Shown piece by piece: positions 9,916-20,331 of a stretch of DNA of 64,000 nucleotides; the stretch's first letter is position 1, and each line of letters begins with the position of its first letter. The notes below the pieces were generated by a model. It searched no databases. It had not been told where the DNA came from and saw nothing but the letters and a program-made list of their open reading frames with translations. The stretch lies in contig NZ_CP154630.1 of the NCBI RefSeq assembly GCF_039555535.1, positions 4,229,001 through 4,293,000 on the forward strand, read 5' to 3'. Source of the DNA: Stenotrophomonas maltophilia. GTDB taxonomy: Bacteria; Pseudomonadota; Gammaproteobacteria; Xanthomonadales; Xanthomonadaceae. Made by a program: the position numbers and the translations under genes.

Positions 9916-10647
9916 TCACAGATGCCGCAGTTCCTGCTTCAGCGTCGCCACGCAGCGGCGGCTGACTTCCAGCGGCTGCTTGCCATGCCGCAGCACCGCC
10001 TGCACCTGCCCGCCCGTACCACGGCGCAGCTCCACCAGCTCGTGACGCGCCACCAGGCAGTTGCGATGGATGCGGATGAAACGGCTGGCGAACTCCTCCT
10101 CCAGCGATTTCAGCGACTCCTCGATCAGGTCTTCACCGCGCGCATGGTGCACCACCACGTACTTCTCTTCGGCCTGCAGGTAATGAATGTCGTCCAGCGG
10201 GATCAGCCGCAGGCTGCCACGCAGGCGTGCGCACAGCATGCTGCGGGCCTGCTGCCCGCCGCTGTCCTGGGGCTGGCCATCGCGGCCGGCCAGGAACGTG
10301 CGTGCGCGAGCGATCGCCGCGGCCAGGCGCTCGGCGCGGACCGGCTTCATCAGGTAATCGATCGCCGCCGCTTCAAAGGCCGACAGCGCGTGCGCGTCGT
10401 AAGCGGTGCAGAACACCACCGCCGGCCGTGGCTCGAAGCTGGCCAGGTGGCGCGCCGCCTCCAGGCCGTCCAGCCCGGGCATCGCGATGTCCAGCAGGAC
10501 CAGGTCCGGCTGCAGCTCCGCGCACGCGTGCAGGGCCTGCTCGCCGTTGCCGGCCTCGGCCACCACGTCCACCCCGTCCTGCGCCGCCAGCAGGCTGCGC
10601 AGGCGCTCGCGCGCCAGCGGTTCGTCATCGGCGATGACTACCCTCAC
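9916..10647 (-). CDS. algR: LytTR-type response regulator (AlgR-like)
   Basis: Two-component response regulator, 243 aa. The N-terminal receiver domain (residues 1-120) has the acidic pair in IADDEPLARERL, the phospho-acceptor Asp in LVLLDIAMPGLDG (about residue 54), the Thr in FCTAYD and the Lys in YLMKPV. The C-terminal LytTR DNA-binding domain (about 140-243) is seen in IPLDDIHYLQAEEKYVVVHH and FIRIHRNCLVARHELV. It follows the sensor kinase gene by about 10 nt and is surely co-transcribed with it. By analogy with AlgR/FimS-AlgZ it may control type IV pili, alginate-like exopolysaccharide or virulence; the targets here are not visible. Confidence 0.9.
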   Translation of the reverse strand: MRVVIADDEPLARERLRSLLAAQDGVDVVAEAGNGEQALHACAELQPDLVLLDIAMPGLDGLEAARHLASFEPRPAVVFCTAYDAHALSAFEAAAIDYLMKPVRAERLAAAIARARTFLAGRDGQPQDSGGQQARSMLCARLRGSLRLIPLDDIHYLQAEEKYVVVHHARGEDLIEESLKSLEEEFASRFIRIHRNCLVARHELVELRRGTGGQVQAVLRHGKQPLEVSRRCVATLKQELRHL

Positions 10648-10657
10648 GATCGTCCCC

Positions 10658-11701
10658 TCACTGGATCGGCACTGTCACCTGGCAGGCATAGTAGCCCTCG
10701 CTCCAGCCAGCCGTCATCCGCGCGGCGCTGCCGAAGCGCCAGGCCAGCCGATGACCGATGCTGTGCTGGGCATGCCCGGCACCACGCGCCAGTGCCAGCC
10801 CCGGTGCCTGCGGATCCGGCGCGGGATTGCGCACCTGGATCTGCAGTTCATTGCCGTCGCGGTGCAGCTGCAGCTCGATGGTGCCGCCCTCGGGCAAGCG
10901 TGAAATGCCATGCAGCACCGCGTTTTCCACCAGTGGCTGCAGTACCAGCCTCGGCAGTGGCAGGTCCCACGGCAGCGGCTCGTCGCGTTGCCAGCGCACC
11001 TGCAGGCGTTCGCCCAGCCGCAGCGATTCAATCGACAGATAGCGCTCGGCCAGCTCGCATTCGTCGCGCAGGGTGGAGTCGCCCTCGCCCGCGCCCAGCG
11101 CGGCACGGAACAGGTCGGACAGGTCCAGCACCGCGCGTTCGGCCACCGCCGGATCGCGATGCAGCAGGCTGGCGATCAGGTTCATGCTGTTGAACAGGAA
11201 ATGCGGGCGGATGCGCGCCTGCAGCGCGTCAGCCTGCGCGCGCGCGTTGGCCTGCACCTGCGCGGCCCAGCGATCGCTGACATAGAAGTAGCGCAGGGCC
11301 AGCGCGGCGATCAGTGCCGTGGTTGCCGCACTGCCGAGGGTGAAGCGCCAGAAGCTGATGCCGCGGGCGAAGTTGTCACCCAGTACCGCGTACAGCGCAT
11401 GCACGATGCCAGCACAGATCACCGCGATCAGGGTCGCCAGCACGATCGCCGCGACAGCGCCCAGCATCTGCGGCAGCCTCGACAAAGCCTGCCGCAGCAG
11501 GCACAGGCTGGCGGTCACCGCCAGCGCCAGCCACAGCGCGAAGCCGCTGGCCGACAACAGCTCGCCGAAGGTCCAGTGGCGGCTGCCATCGGGCGCCAAC
11601 GCCAGCACCACCACCACCAGCTCGGCCAGGCCGAGCATCGCCGCCAGCCGCGGCAGGCGGCACAGTTCCGGCATCCACGGCGGTGTGCTGGCGGGGGGCA
11701 T
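10658..11701 (-). CDS. algZ: Sensor histidine kinase, LytS/AlgZ type
   Basis: Inner-membrane sensor kinase of 347 aa, partner of the adjacent response regulator. Four hydrophobic segments fill roughly residues 20-150. The His_kinase domain follows: ARIRPHFLFNSMNLIASLLH contains the phospho-accepting His of this family, and LVLQPLVENAVLHGI is the N-box. The last part carries the ATPase fold, though the G-boxes are weak, as is usual for AlgZ/FimS. The first codons, MPPASTPP, may be preceded by a downstream alternative start. The esterase gene lies just upstream with almost no gap. Confidence 0.88.
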   Translation of the reverse strand: MPPASTPPWMPELCRLPRLAAMLGLAELVVVVLALAPDGSRHWTFGELLSASGFALWLALAVTASLCLLRQALSRLPQMLGAVAAIVLATLIAVICAGIVHALYAVLGDNFARGISFWRFTLGSAATTALIAALALRYFYVSDRWAAQVQANARAQADALQARIRPHFLFNSMNLIASLLHRDPAVAERAVLDLSDLFRAALGAGEGDSTLRDECELAERYLSIESLRLGERLQVRWQRDEPLPWDLPLPRLVLQPLVENAVLHGISRLPEGGTIELQLHRDGNELQIQVRNPAPDPQAPGLALARGAGHAQHSIGHRLAWRFGSAARMTAGWSEGYYACQVTVPIQ

Positions 11702-11704
11702 GGC

Positions 11705-12364
11705 TCAGGCGGCGCCCAGCCGTTCCTGCAACCAGTTACCCAGCGCCTGGATCTCTTCGGCGCAGACCTGATGGGCCATCGGGTAGCTGTGCCATTCCAC
11801 CTCCAGGCCCAACGCCTGCAGGGCCTGCGCGCTGTGTACGGCCACCGCCTGCGGAATCACCGGGTCGCTGCTGCCATGGGCCATGAACACCGGCACCTGC
11901 ACCGCACCGTCAACGCGCTTGGCGCTCTGGGCTTCCGGCAGATAGGTGGACAGTGCGATCAGGCCAGCCAGTGGCGCGGTGCGCGACAGTGCGGCGGTGA
12001 GGATGATCGCGCCGCCCTGCGAGAAGCCGGCCAGGAAGATCTTCTCCGGCGCGATGCCGCGCTCGATCTCGCGTGCGATCAGCGCATCCAGCTGCTGCAC
12101 CGATTCCTGTACGCCGGCCATGTCTGCACGCGAGCGGAAATCCATGCCGACGATGTCGTACCAGCCGCGCATCGGCACGCCGTTGTTGATCGTGATCGGC
12201 CGCACCGGTGCGTGCGGGAACACAAAGCGCAGCGCCGGCCAGTGCGGGCGCACCAGTTCCGGCACGATCGGCGCGAAGTCGTGGCCGTCGGCGCCAAGCC
12301 CGTGCAGCCAGATCACCGACCACTGCGGCGACGCGCCGGTCTCCTGTTCCACCGTTTGCAGCAT
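11705..12364 (-). CDS. Carboxylesterase / lysophospholipase-like alpha/beta hydrolase
   Basis: Cytoplasmic alpha/beta hydrolase of the phospholipase/carboxylesterase family (PF02230), 219 aa. The oxyanion region IWLHGLGADGHDF, the nucleophile elbow GFSQGGAI (Ser about residue 115), the Asp in HGSSDPVIP and a late His in SYPMAHQV make a complete catalytic triad. Members hydrolyse short-chain esters and lysophospholipids. The algZ gene begins 3 nt after the stop, so the esterase and the two-component genes may share a transcript. The true substrate is not known. Confidence 0.88.
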   Translation of the reverse strand: MLQTVEQETGASPQWSVIWLHGLGADGHDFAPIVPELVRPHWPALRFVFPHAPVRPITINNGVPMRGWYDIVGMDFRSRADMAGVQESVQQLDALIAREIERGIAPEKIFLAGFSQGGAIILTAALSRTAPLAGLIALSTYLPEAQSAKRVDGAVQVPVFMAHGSSDPVIPQAVAVHSAQALQALGLEVEWHSYPMAHQVCAEEIQALGNWLQERLGAA

Positions 12365-12414
12365 GATGCGGCTCCTTCAAGTTCGAGCCGCATTATGCCG
12401 CTGGCGCAGGGCCA

Positions 12415-14340
12415 TCAGTACAGCGGCGGTTGCTCGGCTGCTTCCCGGCGCAGCTGGGCGGCACGTACCAGCACCGGCGGCGGAATGTTCTCTTCGGGAA
12501 TGTCGAGCAGGCCCAGGCGATGCAGGAAGGCCCCCGGTCCGCGCGAGGACGTCAGTGCCACTACCGGTACCGCCAGCACCATGCCGATCACCACCGGCGC
12601 CATCCACGCCGCCAGCGAGGGCGATACCACCCAGGCCAGCAGGCCCATGAAGGCACCGAACACGCCCAGCCCGCCGTAGCCGCGGATCAGGGCCATCCAC
12701 GAGATGCCGCCATCGTCGCGCTGCTGTGCATCCCAGCCGGAATCACGGCCGGACAGCACTTCGGCCACGCCGCGCGACTGCACGTACATCACCACCGGCG
12801 CCATCAGCGCGGCCAGCACGGTCTCCACCAGCATCGACACGAAGGCACGGATCGCACCGCCGCAGCCGCGGCGGTCGACCGGGTCCAGCAACATCGCCAG
12901 GTAGCCCAGCACCTTGGGCAGCAGCAGCACCGCCATGGTCGCGGCGAACAGGCGTACCACCTGCTCCTCGTCCTGGGCACGCCAGTACACGCTGGGGGAC
13001 AGGTGCAGCAGGGCGTTGAAGTCGATGCCTTCCTGGAACAGCGGAATGGCGATGCCGATCAGCATCAGCATCGCCCACATCGGCGCGGTGAAATAGTGGC
13101 CAATGCCGATCAGCATGTGCGTGCGGCTGATCCAGTGCAGGCCGCGGCTGCCGACCACCTTGCCGTGCTGCAGGTTGCCCTGGCACCAGCGGCGGTCGCG
13201 CACCAGCAGGTCGGTCAGCGTCGGCGGACCTTCTTCATAGCTGCCGCCCAGGTACGGCACCATGTGCGCAGCCCAGCCGCCACGCCGCATCAGCGCCGCT
13301 TCGACGAAATCGTGGCTGAGCACGTGGCCGCCGAACGGCTTGCGCCCCGGCAGCGCCGGCAGGCCGGCGTGGTCGGCGAAGGCACGGGTGCGGATGATCG
13401 CGTTGTGGCCCCAGTAGTTGCTCTCGGCGCCATGCCACCAGGCCACGCCACGGGCGATCACCGGGCCGTACACGCGCCCGCCGAACTGCTGCATGCGGGC
13501 GAACAGGGTGCGGCCGCCGATCACCGACGGCAGGGTCTGGATCAGGCCGACATCGGCGTTGTGTTCCATGCCGGCCACCAGGCGCACGATGCTGTCGCCG
13601 GTCATCAGGCTGTCGGCGTCCAGGATCAGCATCTGCGGGTAGGCGCCACCGAAGCGGCGCACCCAGTCGGCGATGTTGCCGGCCTTGCGCCCGCTGTTGT
13701 CGCCACGGCGGCGGTAGAACAGCCGCGTCTGGCCGTCCGGCACGCGGTCGCGCAGTTCGGCGAATACCTGCTCCTCGGCGCGTGCGATGTCCTCGCGCCG
13801 GGTATCGCTGAGCACGAAGAAGTCGAAGCGTTCGAGCTGGCCGGTGGCGGCCACCGACTCGTAGATCGCCTGCAGGCCCGCCAGCAGTCGACGCGGATCC
13901 TCGTTGTAGGTCGGCATCAGCAGCGCGGTGCGGCTGTGCACGGTCGGCAGCGGTTTGTCCGGGTCGATGCCGAGGCGATAGCCACGGTCGAACACGGCGG
14001 TCAGGAAGCCGGCCACGGCGCTGGCGAAGGACAGCGCGATCCAGGCGAACAGGCCGACGAACAGCACCAGCAGGCAGGCTTCCAGCACGCTGATGCCATT
14101 GGCCGACAGCACCCGCCACATCATGCGGGTGGCGATGGCGGTCATGGCCAGGGTGCCGCCGAAGATGTAGAACCGGCGCAGGCCGATCAGGCGTGGCGAG
14201 GTACGGTGCCGACGGACCTTCAGCGCGCCTTCGCGCAGGGTCTGTTCGGGCATCGGCAGCGGTGATTCGGCGGGCAGCAGCGCCCAGCCGGCGTCGAGCC
14301 GGGGCGCATCCGCGTCCGCGTGGATGGTTTGACCCCCCAT
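12415..14340 (-). CDS. opgH: Osmoregulated periplasmic glucan glucosyltransferase OpgH
   Basis: Inner-membrane GT2 enzyme that polymerises glucose from UDP-glucose into the backbone of osmoregulated periplasmic glucans. It is 641 aa, shorter than E. coli OpgH (847 aa) but in the range of other proteobacterial forms. Seen: two membrane segments around residues 50-115, the DAD motif in [29 protein letters not shown], the [10 protein letters not shown] signature, and several C-terminal membrane segments. GGGGAG lies 9 nt before the ATG; a GTG one codon earlier is also possible. The usual partner opgG is not next to it. Confidence 0.93.
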   Translation of the reverse strand: MGGQTIHADADAPRLDAGWALLPAESPLPMPEQTLREGALKVRRHRTSPRLIGLRRFYIFGGTLAMTAIATRMMWRVLSANGISVLEACLLVLFVGLFAWIALSFASAVAGFLTAVFDRGYRLGIDPDKPLPTVHSRTALLMPTYNEDPRRLLAGLQAIYESVAATGQLERFDFFVLSDTRREDIARAEEQVFAELRDRVPDGQTRLFYRRRGDNSGRKAGNIADWVRRFGGAYPQMLILDADSLMTGDSIVRLVAGMEHNADVGLIQTLPSVIGGRTLFARMQQFGGRVYGPVIARGVAWWHGAESNYWGHNAIIRTRAFADHAGLPALPGRKPFGGHVLSHDFVEAALMRRGGWAAHMVPYLGGSYEEGPPTLTDLLVRDRRWCQGNLQHGKVVGSRGLHWISRTHMLIGIGHYFTAPMWAMLMLIGIAIPLFQEGIDFNALLHLSPSVYWRAQDEEQVVRLFAATMAVLLLPKVLGYLAMLLDPVDRRGCGGAIRAFVSMLVETVLAALMAPVVMYVQSRGVAEVLSGRDSGWDAQQRDDGGISWMALIRGYGGLGVFGAFMGLLAWVVSPSLAAWMAPVVIGMVLAVPVVALTSSRGPGAFLHRLGLLDIPEENIPPPVLVRAAQLRREAAEQPPLY

Positions 14341-14343
14341 CAC

Positions 14344-14832
14344 CGCTTACTCCCCACGGTCGGCATGGCCGGCCGTCCCGGCCGGGCTGCATGCACGAAG
14401 GTTCCCGGCGCGCCTTCCCGGCGCCCGCACTTGTCCTGGCTGTGCCGGCCCTTGGCCGCACAGTCGCTGTCTGTCACTACCGGAACCCACACGATCTCCA
14501 ACGGGGCGGAATCGAAAATGCGGCCCAGTCTAGGGCGCCGGATGTAAGCCGGGTGCGAAGGCCTACGCCGGGATTTATCCCCATTCAGCAAACAGCAGGC
14601 GATGGCGCGCCGAGCAGCGGGATGTCACTGCGTCACACCGGGTACTGGATCGTAACAAACGCGAACGGTTATCATTTCATTAACCAGGCAGGTCACCGTC
14701 TTCCGTACGGCCGAGACCCACCCAGCGGCGACGGTTCGAACCGCGCGCCCAACGACCCATGGAAGGGAGCTGCCTGCTGTGTGCGTGCGCCTGCTGCTTC
14801 CACCGGGTCTCCCTCCTCCGATGGAAGCCGTC
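14344..14832. other. Gene-free region between opgH and a TonB-dependent receptor
   Basis: This 490-nt divergent control region has no credible gene. A segment around 14663-14683 (AACGGTTATCATTTCATTAA) is locally AT-rich and partly resembles a Fur box, matching about 11 of 19 consensus positions, so iron control of the receptor is possible but unproven. Confidence 0.5.
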
Positions 14833-16878
14833 ATGTCCCAGCTGTTCCGTTCCCGTTCCGCGCGCCTGCCGCGCACCCGCCTGGCCAGTGCCCTGGCCAC
14901 CGCCTGCCTGCTGGGCCTGCCCGGCCTTGCCGCCGCAGAGGCCAGCGCCAATGCCTCCACCAAGGATCTGGACACCGTGGTGGTCACCGCTTCGGGCAAC
15001 CAGCAATGGATCAAGGATGCCCCGGCCAGCATCAGCGTGATCAGCCGCGAGGACATCGAGCGCCAGCCGGTGCACGACCTGGCCACCCTGCTCAGCCGCG
15101 TGCCCGGCGTGACCGGCGGCCTCAGCGCTGTCGGCGAGCAATCCAAGATCAAGCTGCGCGGCATGCCGTCCAACTACACGCTGGTGCTGGTGGACGGCAA
15201 GCGCATGGGCAGCTCGGCGTCGACCAACTACCGGCCGGACCTGGGCCGCCAGGATCTGAACTGGATTTCGCCCGACCAGATCGAGCGCATCGAAGTGGTG
15301 CGCGGGCCGATGTCATCGCTGTATGGCTCCGACGCCATGGGCGGTGTGATCAACATCATCACCCGGCGCATCGGCGATGAATGGAACGGCAGCGCGACGC
15401 ACAGCTATACCCGCCCCGGCGACGGCAAGCGCGGTGACACCCAGCAGATCGGCGCCACCTTCTCCGGTCCGCTCGGCGAACGCTTCGGCCTGCGCATCGG
15501 TGCCAACAGCATGCGCCGCGACTCGGACCAGTCCAACGGGGGTGTCTACGGCAACGCCTATGCCGGCGAGAAGGACCGCAATGTCGACGCACTGCTGCAG
15601 TGGAAGCTCAGCGACGCGCAGGAACTGTCGCTGGAAGCCGGCCATGGCGTGCAGCAGGCCTTCATCGACGCCTCGCTGGAAAAGCAGGACGAAGGCGCCT
15701 GGGGGGCCAGCGAACTCAAGCGCAGTTCGCTGGCGCTCAACCACGATGGCAAGTGGAGCTTCGGCAATTCGAAGATCAGTGCGTACTGGACCGAGTACAA
15801 GAACGACATCGGTGCTACCGGCCGTTCCGAAGCAACCGATACGATCATCGAGGGCAGCCTGACCACGCCGTTCACCCTCGGCGTTGAACACCAGTTCGCC
15901 GTGGGCGGCCAGTGGAAGCGCCAGGAGCTGACCAACACCGACACCATCGGCCGCGCGCCGATCGACTATGCCGGCAATGCGGTCAGCGGCTCCGATCTGG
16001 AAGTGGATACCTGGGCCCTGTTCGTCGAAGACGAACTGAAGCTGCACCGCACCCTGGCGCTGACCCTGGGCGCGCGCCTGGACCACCATGAGAAGTTTGG
16101 TGGCCACGTCAGCCCGCGCGCCTACCTGGTCTGGCACCCGGCCGAACAATGGACGATCCGTGGTGGCATTTCCAAGGGCTTCCGCGCGCCCAGCCTGACC
16201 GAGAACTCCGCCACCGCCGCCACCCAGTCCGGTGGCCGTGGCTGCACCTCGCTGATCCCGCTGGGCTACACGCGCGGCGGCTGCTACATGGCCGGCAACC
16301 CGGACTTGGACCCGGAAACCAGTACCAACCGCGAGATCGGCATCAGCTTCGACAACGACCTGGTCGATGCCGGCCTGACCTACTTCCATACCGACTTCAG
16401 GAACAAGATCGAGTACGCCCCGCTGGGCAGGTTCAACGGCATCTGGTGGACGCGCATGAGCAACGTGCAGCGCGCGCGCACCAGCGGCATGGAGGGCAAC
16501 CTCAATTTCCGCCTCGGCGAGCACTGGCGCTGGCGCACCTCGGCCACCTGGATGAAGGAAGCCAAGAACCTGACCACCGGCCGCAACCTGATCGACACCC
16601 CGGAATTCTCTGGCTATTCGTCGCTGGACTGGACGCCCGGCACGGTGTTTTCCAGCAGCCTGTCGGCGCAGTACACCGGCAAGCAGGCCGGCACGGCGAC
16701 GACCTTCCTCAAGGCCTACACGCTGTATGACCTGACCGCGGCCTGGAACCTCAACGAGGTGCTGACCCTGCGTGGCGGTGTCAGCAACCTGGCCGACAAG
16801 AAGCTGTATGCGGAAGGCTCCACCGACTACTTCGTGGCCGGGCGCAGCTACTTCCTCAGCATGACCGCGCGGTTCTGA
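14833..16878 (+). CDS. TonB-dependent outer-membrane receptor (FepA/CirA-like)
   Basis: Ligand-gated outer-membrane transporter of 681 aa, probably for a ferric siderophore. A signal peptide (LATACLLGLPGLAAAE) is followed by a TonB box-like DTVVVTASG, the plug domain (SISVISREDIERQPVHDL, GVTGGLSAVGEQSKIKLRGMPSNYTLVLVDGKR, IERIEVVRGPMSSLYGSDAMGGVINIITRR) and a 22-stranded barrel ending FLSMTARF. An internal disulphide-like loop, RGCTSLIPLGYTRGGCY, is typical of FepA/CirA relatives. The ATG at 14821 would add four residues. It is a single gene with a long leader region; the ligand is not identifiable. Confidence 0.9.
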   Translation: MSQLFRSRSARLPRTRLASALATACLLGLPGLAAAEASANASTKDLDTVVVTASGNQQWIKDAPASISVISREDIERQPVHDLATLLSRVPGVTGGLSAVGEQSKIKLRGMPSNYTLVLVDGKRMGSSASTNYRPDLGRQDLNWISPDQIERIEVVRGPMSSLYGSDAMGGVINIITRRIGDEWNGSATHSYTRPGDGKRGDTQQIGATFSGPLGERFGLRIGANSMRRDSDQSNGGVYGNAYAGEKDRNVDALLQWKLSDAQELSLEAGHGVQQAFIDASLEKQDEGAWGASELKRSSLALNHDGKWSFGNSKISAYWTEYKNDIGATGRSEATDTIIEGSLTTPFTLGVEHQFAVGGQWKRQELTNTDTIGRAPIDYAGNAVSGSDLEVDTWALFVEDELKLHRTLALTLGARLDHHEKFGGHVSPRAYLVWHPAEQWTIRGGISKGFRAPSLTENSATAATQSGGRGCTSLIPLGYTRGGCYMAGNPDLDPETSTNREIGISFDNDLVDAGLTYFHTDFRNKIEYAPLGRFNGIWWTRMSNVQRARTSGMEGNLNFRLGEHWRWRTSATWMKEAKNLTTGRNLIDTPEFSGYSSLDWTPGTVFSSSLSAQYTGKQAGTATTFLKAYTLYDLTAAWNLNEVLTLRGGVSNLADKKLYAEGSTDYFVAGRSYFLSMTARF

Positions 16879-16898
16879 GCAGGAGCGGGAGCGTCCGC

Positions 16899-16935
16899 CG
16901 CGATCGCGCTGGCGACGGGCCAGCGCGATCGGCGG
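16899..16935 (+). terminator. Strong GC hairpin after the TonB receptor
   Basis: Arms CGATCGCGCTGGC (16901-16913) and GCCAGCGCGATCG (16919-16931) pair perfectly around a 5-nt loop. There is no clear T-run, but it sits between the receptor stop and a convergent small gene and likely ends both transcripts. Confidence 0.6.
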
Positions 16936-16944
16936 TGTTGCGGA

Positions 16945-17118
16945 TTACTCGCTTTCCAGTGCGGCGGCGGGCGCCGCGCTCTGCGCAGCCGCCGTGCGTG
17001 CACGGTCCATCGCTACCGCCAGTTGCTGGCGTGCGAGCAGCTGTTGCGCCTGCACCACTTCAGGTGTCGGCAGGAGCACCGGTCCCGGTGCGTTTTCCGG
17101 TGTAGCAGGTGTGGTCAT
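16945..17118 (-). CDS. Small hypothetical protein, 57 aa
   Basis: Short protein with an N-terminal proline-rich stretch (TTPATPENAPGPVLLPTP) and a Gln/Ala-rich helix (VVQAQQLLARQQLAVAMDRARTAAAQ), then an acidic end. The frame can be extended to 17181, but the ATG at 17118 has a strong GGAGG 5 nt before it, which is the main reason to call it a gene. No signal peptide or membrane segment is seen. I do not recognise the family. Confidence 0.6.
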   Translation of the reverse strand: MTTPATPENAPGPVLLPTPEVVQAQQLLARQQLAVAMDRARTAAAQSAAPAAALESE

Positions 17119-17283
17119 GCAACCTCCATGGACATCCCGCCACCGCACGGATTCAGCCGGTGCGGCAGCGGAACTGCGCACCCTATCCTAAAAACAAGGC
17201 GGATGGGTGACGGCGCGGCGCTTGGCCGCAGCAGCCGGAACAAGGCAGGCGTCACATTTTTGACGGTGGCGCTTGGATCCTGA

Positions 17284-17299
17284 ATAGGACTTGTCCTAT
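17284..17299. promoter_or_regulatory. Perfect palindrome, possible operator of the DUF2628 gene
   Basis: ATAGGAC TT GTCCTAT, 7-bp arms with a 2-nt spacer, lies 36 nt upstream of the ATG at 17335. A TTGACG at 17260-17265 is placed like a -35 box, so the palindrome would cover the -10 region. The binding protein is unknown. Confidence 0.5.
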
Positions 17300-17334
17300 C
17301 ATGAAAACGTTTTCTCACAGGGATGTTTTCCCCA

Positions 17335-17721
17335 ATGAATACCACTGACCTGTCCCAGTTCAGCCCGAAGTGGCAGTTCCGCTTCGACTTCTTCCGCCAG
17401 CACGGCGCCCCCAAGAACCCCGGCTTCAAGCAGGCCTGGAAGGCGCTGTCCTTCGGTGACCGCCTGAAGATCAACCTGAACTTCTTCGCGTTGTTCTTCG
17501 GTGCCATCTACCTGCTGATTCTCGGCATGTGGCGCAAGGCGCTGGTGGTGATCGGCATCAACATCGCGCTGGCCATCGTCACCATGTTCCTTCCGGACGT
17601 CGTGGGGCGCATGCTGTTCATCGCCATGAACCTGCTCGTCGCCTCCAGCACCAACTACAGCTACTACCTGGAGAAGGTGGAAGGACGCACCAGCTGGAAC
17701 CCGTTTGAAGGCATGTTCTGA
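17335..17721 (+). CDS. DUF2628 membrane protein
   Basis: Small inner-membrane protein of 128 aa belonging to the DUF2628 family. A cytoplasmic N-terminus rich in aromatic residues (SPKWQFRFDFF, GFKQAWKALSFGDRLKINL) is followed by a long hydrophobic region at about residues 50-100 (FFALFFGAIYLLILGMW, ALVVIGINIALAIVTMFLP, LFIAMNLLVAS) with two or three membrane spans. The C-terminus reads YYLEKVEGR. An in-frame ATG at 17323 would add four residues. A terminator follows. Function is unknown. Confidence 0.8.
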   Translation: MNTTDLSQFSPKWQFRFDFFRQHGAPKNPGFKQAWKALSFGDRLKINLNFFALFFGAIYLLILGMWRKALVVIGINIALAIVTMFLPDVVGRMLFIAMNLLVASSTNYSYYLEKVEGRTSWNPFEGMF

Positions 17722-17762
17722 GCCCTCAGAACTGCGCAGGGATGCGCGGCAAGGCTGCAACC

Positions 17763-17790
17763 GACGCCCGGCCCCCGCCGGGCGTCTTCG
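17763..17790 (+). terminator. Intrinsic terminator after DUF2628 gene
   Basis: Stem GACGCCCGGC (17763-17772) / GCCGGGCGTC (17777-17786), loop CCCC, followed by TTCGTTT. It may also stop the convergent chemoreceptor gene. Confidence 0.75.
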
Positions 17791-17799
17791 TTTCCGGGA

Positions 17800-20331
17800 T
17801 CAGGCCGCGCGGCGGGCCATGACCTCCGGTTCGGCCTGCAGGCGGAAGCGCGAGACCGCCACCGCCAGCTGCTCGGCCTGCTCTTCCATCGCGCGTGCCG
17901 CAGCACTGGCTTCCTCCACCAGCGCGGCGTTCTGCTGGGTGGTCTCATCCATCTGCACCACGGTCTGGTTGACCTGCTCGATGCCGGCCGACTGTTCGCG
18001 CGAGGCGGCCGAGATCTCGGCCATGATCTCGTTGACCCGCCCGACCTGGCCGACGATCTCCTGCATCGTGCGGCCGGCGCCGTGCACCAGCTGCGCTCCG
18101 GCACCGACCTGGGCCACCGAAGCATCGATCAGCTCCTTGATCTCCTTCGCGGCACCCGCCGAGCGCTGCGCCAGCGCACGCACTTCGCTGGCGACCACGG
18201 CGAAGCCGCGGCCCTGCTCACCGGCCCGCGCGGCTTCCACCGCCGCGTTCAACGCCAGGATGTTGGTCTGGAACGCGATACCGTCGATCACCGAGATGAT
18301 CTCGGCGATGCGCTGCGACGACGCTTCGATCTGCTCCATCGTCTGCACCACCTGGCTGACCACCTGGCCACCTTCGCTGGCAACGCCCGCTGCGGAGCCG
18401 GCCAGGGTGTTGGCCTGCAGCGCGTGGTCGGCGTTCTGGCGTACGGTGGAGGTCAACTCCTCCATCGACGCGGCCGTTTCTTCCAGGTTGGCCGCCTGCT
18501 GTTCGGTGCGGCGCGACAGGTCGCTGTTACCGGCAGCAATCTCACCCGCCGCCAGGCGGATGCTGGCCGCCGACTGCTGGATCTGCCCGACGATCCGGGT
18601 CAGCTGCTGCACGGTGCTGTTGGCATCATCGCGCATCACCGCGAACACACCGTGGAAGTCGCCCTGCATGCGCGCGCTCAGGTCGCCTGCGGCAATCGCG
18701 CGCAGCAGCGTCGACAGCTCGGCCAGGTTGTGGTCGCTCACCTCCATCATGGTGTTGAGGGTCTCCACCATGCGGCGGAAATCGTGATCGAAACGCTGGG
18801 CGTCGCCGCGTACAGCGAAGTCGCCGGCCGCTGCCGCGGCAGCCAGCTGCTGGATCTGCTCGTTGATCGCGGCCAAGTTGTGCTTGGTGGTGGCCATGGC
18901 GGCGGTGAACACCGCCTTCTCGCCCGGCAGTGCTTCCATGTCCACGCTGAGGTCACCTACGGCGTAGCGCTGCATCACCTCGACCAGGCGCTGGGTGACC
19001 GCATTGCTGGAGGCCACCAGCTGGTTGCTGTCGGCCACCATGCGGCCGTACTCGCCCGGGAACGCCGAGGCGTCCATGCGGTAGCTGAGCTCGCCGGCAT
19101 CGTGGCGGCGCGCCATTTCCGCCTGCGCGGCCATCACCGCCTGCAGCTGGCCACGCATGCCCTGCATCGCCTCCAGCAAGCGGCCCACTTCATCGTTGCT
19201 GCGTGCCGGCAGCGTGCTGTCCAGCTTGCCGGCGGCCACGTCGCCCGCCACGCGCACGGCTTCGGCCAGCGGGCGTATCGCCAGGCGGCGCAGCAGCACG
19301 TAGACACCGGCGCTGAGGGTCAGCGCGGCCACCACGCCAACCAGCAGCGTCAGCCACAGCAGCTGACGGGCCTCGGCAACGATCACCGCATGCGGCATCA
19401 CCACGCCCAGCGCGAAGCGCTGCGGGGCGTCGCCCACGCGCAGCGGCACGTACACGCGTACGTTGCCGGCCGCGTCCGGGGTGAAGGCTTCAAACCTGCG
19501 GTCGGCGGCAATGTCGGCCAGCATGCTGCGGGTCAATGCGTCGCTGCGCGGCTTGCCGATCTCGGCCGCATTGGCCGATGCCAGCACTACGCCCTTGGGC
19601 GAAAGCAGTTCGACGCGGCCGGCGCCCATCGGCGTCAGCGTCGCCAGATGCTTCTGCAGCGCCGCCAGCGAGAAGTCCACGGTGAACACACCGAGGAACC
19701 TGCCGTTTTCCACGATCGGCGTGCTCAACGTGCTCATCAGCACCTGCTGGCCGGCGATGTCGTAGGCGTAGGGCTCGCTGACCTTGGGCAGCTTGTCGCG
19801 GCTGGGCACCACGTACCAGTCGGCCGAACCGTCGGCGGCTTCGGTGTAGTCGGTCATGGTCGACTGCTGCGGCTTGCCGTCATGCCAGGCCCAGTAGCTC
19901 ATGTAGCGGCCGCTGGCATCGTGCATCTCGGTATTGGCGAACTCGGCATCCTTGCCATCGAAGGCATCGGCCTCCCACATGGTGCTCTTGCCCAGCCATT
20001 CCGGATGGGTACGCAGCTGCTCACCGAGCACGGCCGCCAGGCTGGCGCGATCAGGCACGTCACCCCGCGCACGCTGGGCCAGCACGGCTTCAACCATCGC
20101 ATCGTTGCTGGCGAACGCCGTGCCCAGGTCGGCGGCGACCTGGCGCGCTTCGGCATTGGCCTCGCTGGTCATGGTCTGGCGCGAGGCATCGATCAGGCTG
20201 GCGCTGGCCTGGCGATAGATCAGGAACGCCGTCAGGCCGAAGCACAGCAGCGCGATGGTAGCGGTGCCCAGCATCAGCTTGTGGGCGATGCTGCCCGGAC
20301 GGCGGGCAGCGGCGGAACGGGAAGAAGGCAT
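17800..20331 (-). CDS. Methyl-accepting chemotaxis protein with Cache sensor
   Basis: Inner-membrane chemoreceptor of 843 aa. Membrane segment 1 (residues about 18-40, [21 protein letters not shown]) is followed by a periplasmic dCache-type sensor ([38 protein letters not shown]), membrane segment 2 near 300-320 ([21 protein letters not shown]), a HAMP domain, and then several HAMP-like linker repeats ([30 protein letters not shown]). The MCP signalling domain has the hairpin tip [37 protein letters not shown]. The frame is open to 20646, but the ATG at 20331 starts the charged N-terminus. No CheW-, CheA- or flagellar gene is nearby. Confidence 0.93.
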   Translation of the reverse strand: MPSSRSAAARRPGSIAHKLMLGTATIALLCFGLTAFLIYRQASASLIDASRQTMTSEANAEARQVAADLGTAFASNDAMVEAVLAQRARGDVPDRASLAAVLGEQLRTHPEWLGKSTMWEADAFDGKDAEFANTEMHDASGRYMSYWAWHDGKPQQSTMTDYTEAADGSADWYVVPSRDKLPKVSEPYAYDIAGQQVLMSTLSTPIVENGRFLGVFTVDFSLAALQKHLATLTPMGAGRVELLSPKGVVLASANAAEIGKPRSDALTRSMLADIAADRRFEAFTPDAAGNVRVYVPLRVGDAPQRFALGVVMPHAVIVAEARQLLWLTLLVGVVAALTLSAGVYVLLRRLAIRPLAEAVRVAGDVAAGKLDSTLPARSNDEVGRLLEAMQGMRGQLQAVMAAQAEMARRHDAGELSYRMDASAFPGEYGRMVADSNQLVASSNAVTQRLVEVMQRYAVGDLSVDMEALPGEKAVFTAAMATTKHNLAAINEQIQQLAAAAAAGDFAVRGDAQRFDHDFRRMVETLNTMMEVSDHNLAELSTLLRAIAAGDLSARMQGDFHGVFAVMRDDANSTVQQLTRIVGQIQQSAASIRLAAGEIAAGNSDLSRRTEQQAANLEETAASMEELTSTVRQNADHALQANTLAGSAAGVASEGGQVVSQVVQTMEQIEASSQRIAEIISVIDGIAFQTNILALNAAVEAARAGEQGRGFAVVASEVRALAQRSAGAAKEIKELIDASVAQVGAGAQLVHGAGRTMQEIVGQVGRVNEIMAEISAASREQSAGIEQVNQTVVQMDETTQQNAALVEEASAAARAMEEQAEQLAVAVSRFRLQAEPEVMARRAA

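Noticed and set aside
14663-14683. Fur box before the TonB-dependent receptor
   Set aside because: Only about 11 of 19 consensus positions match; mentioned as a possibility but not annotated as a site.
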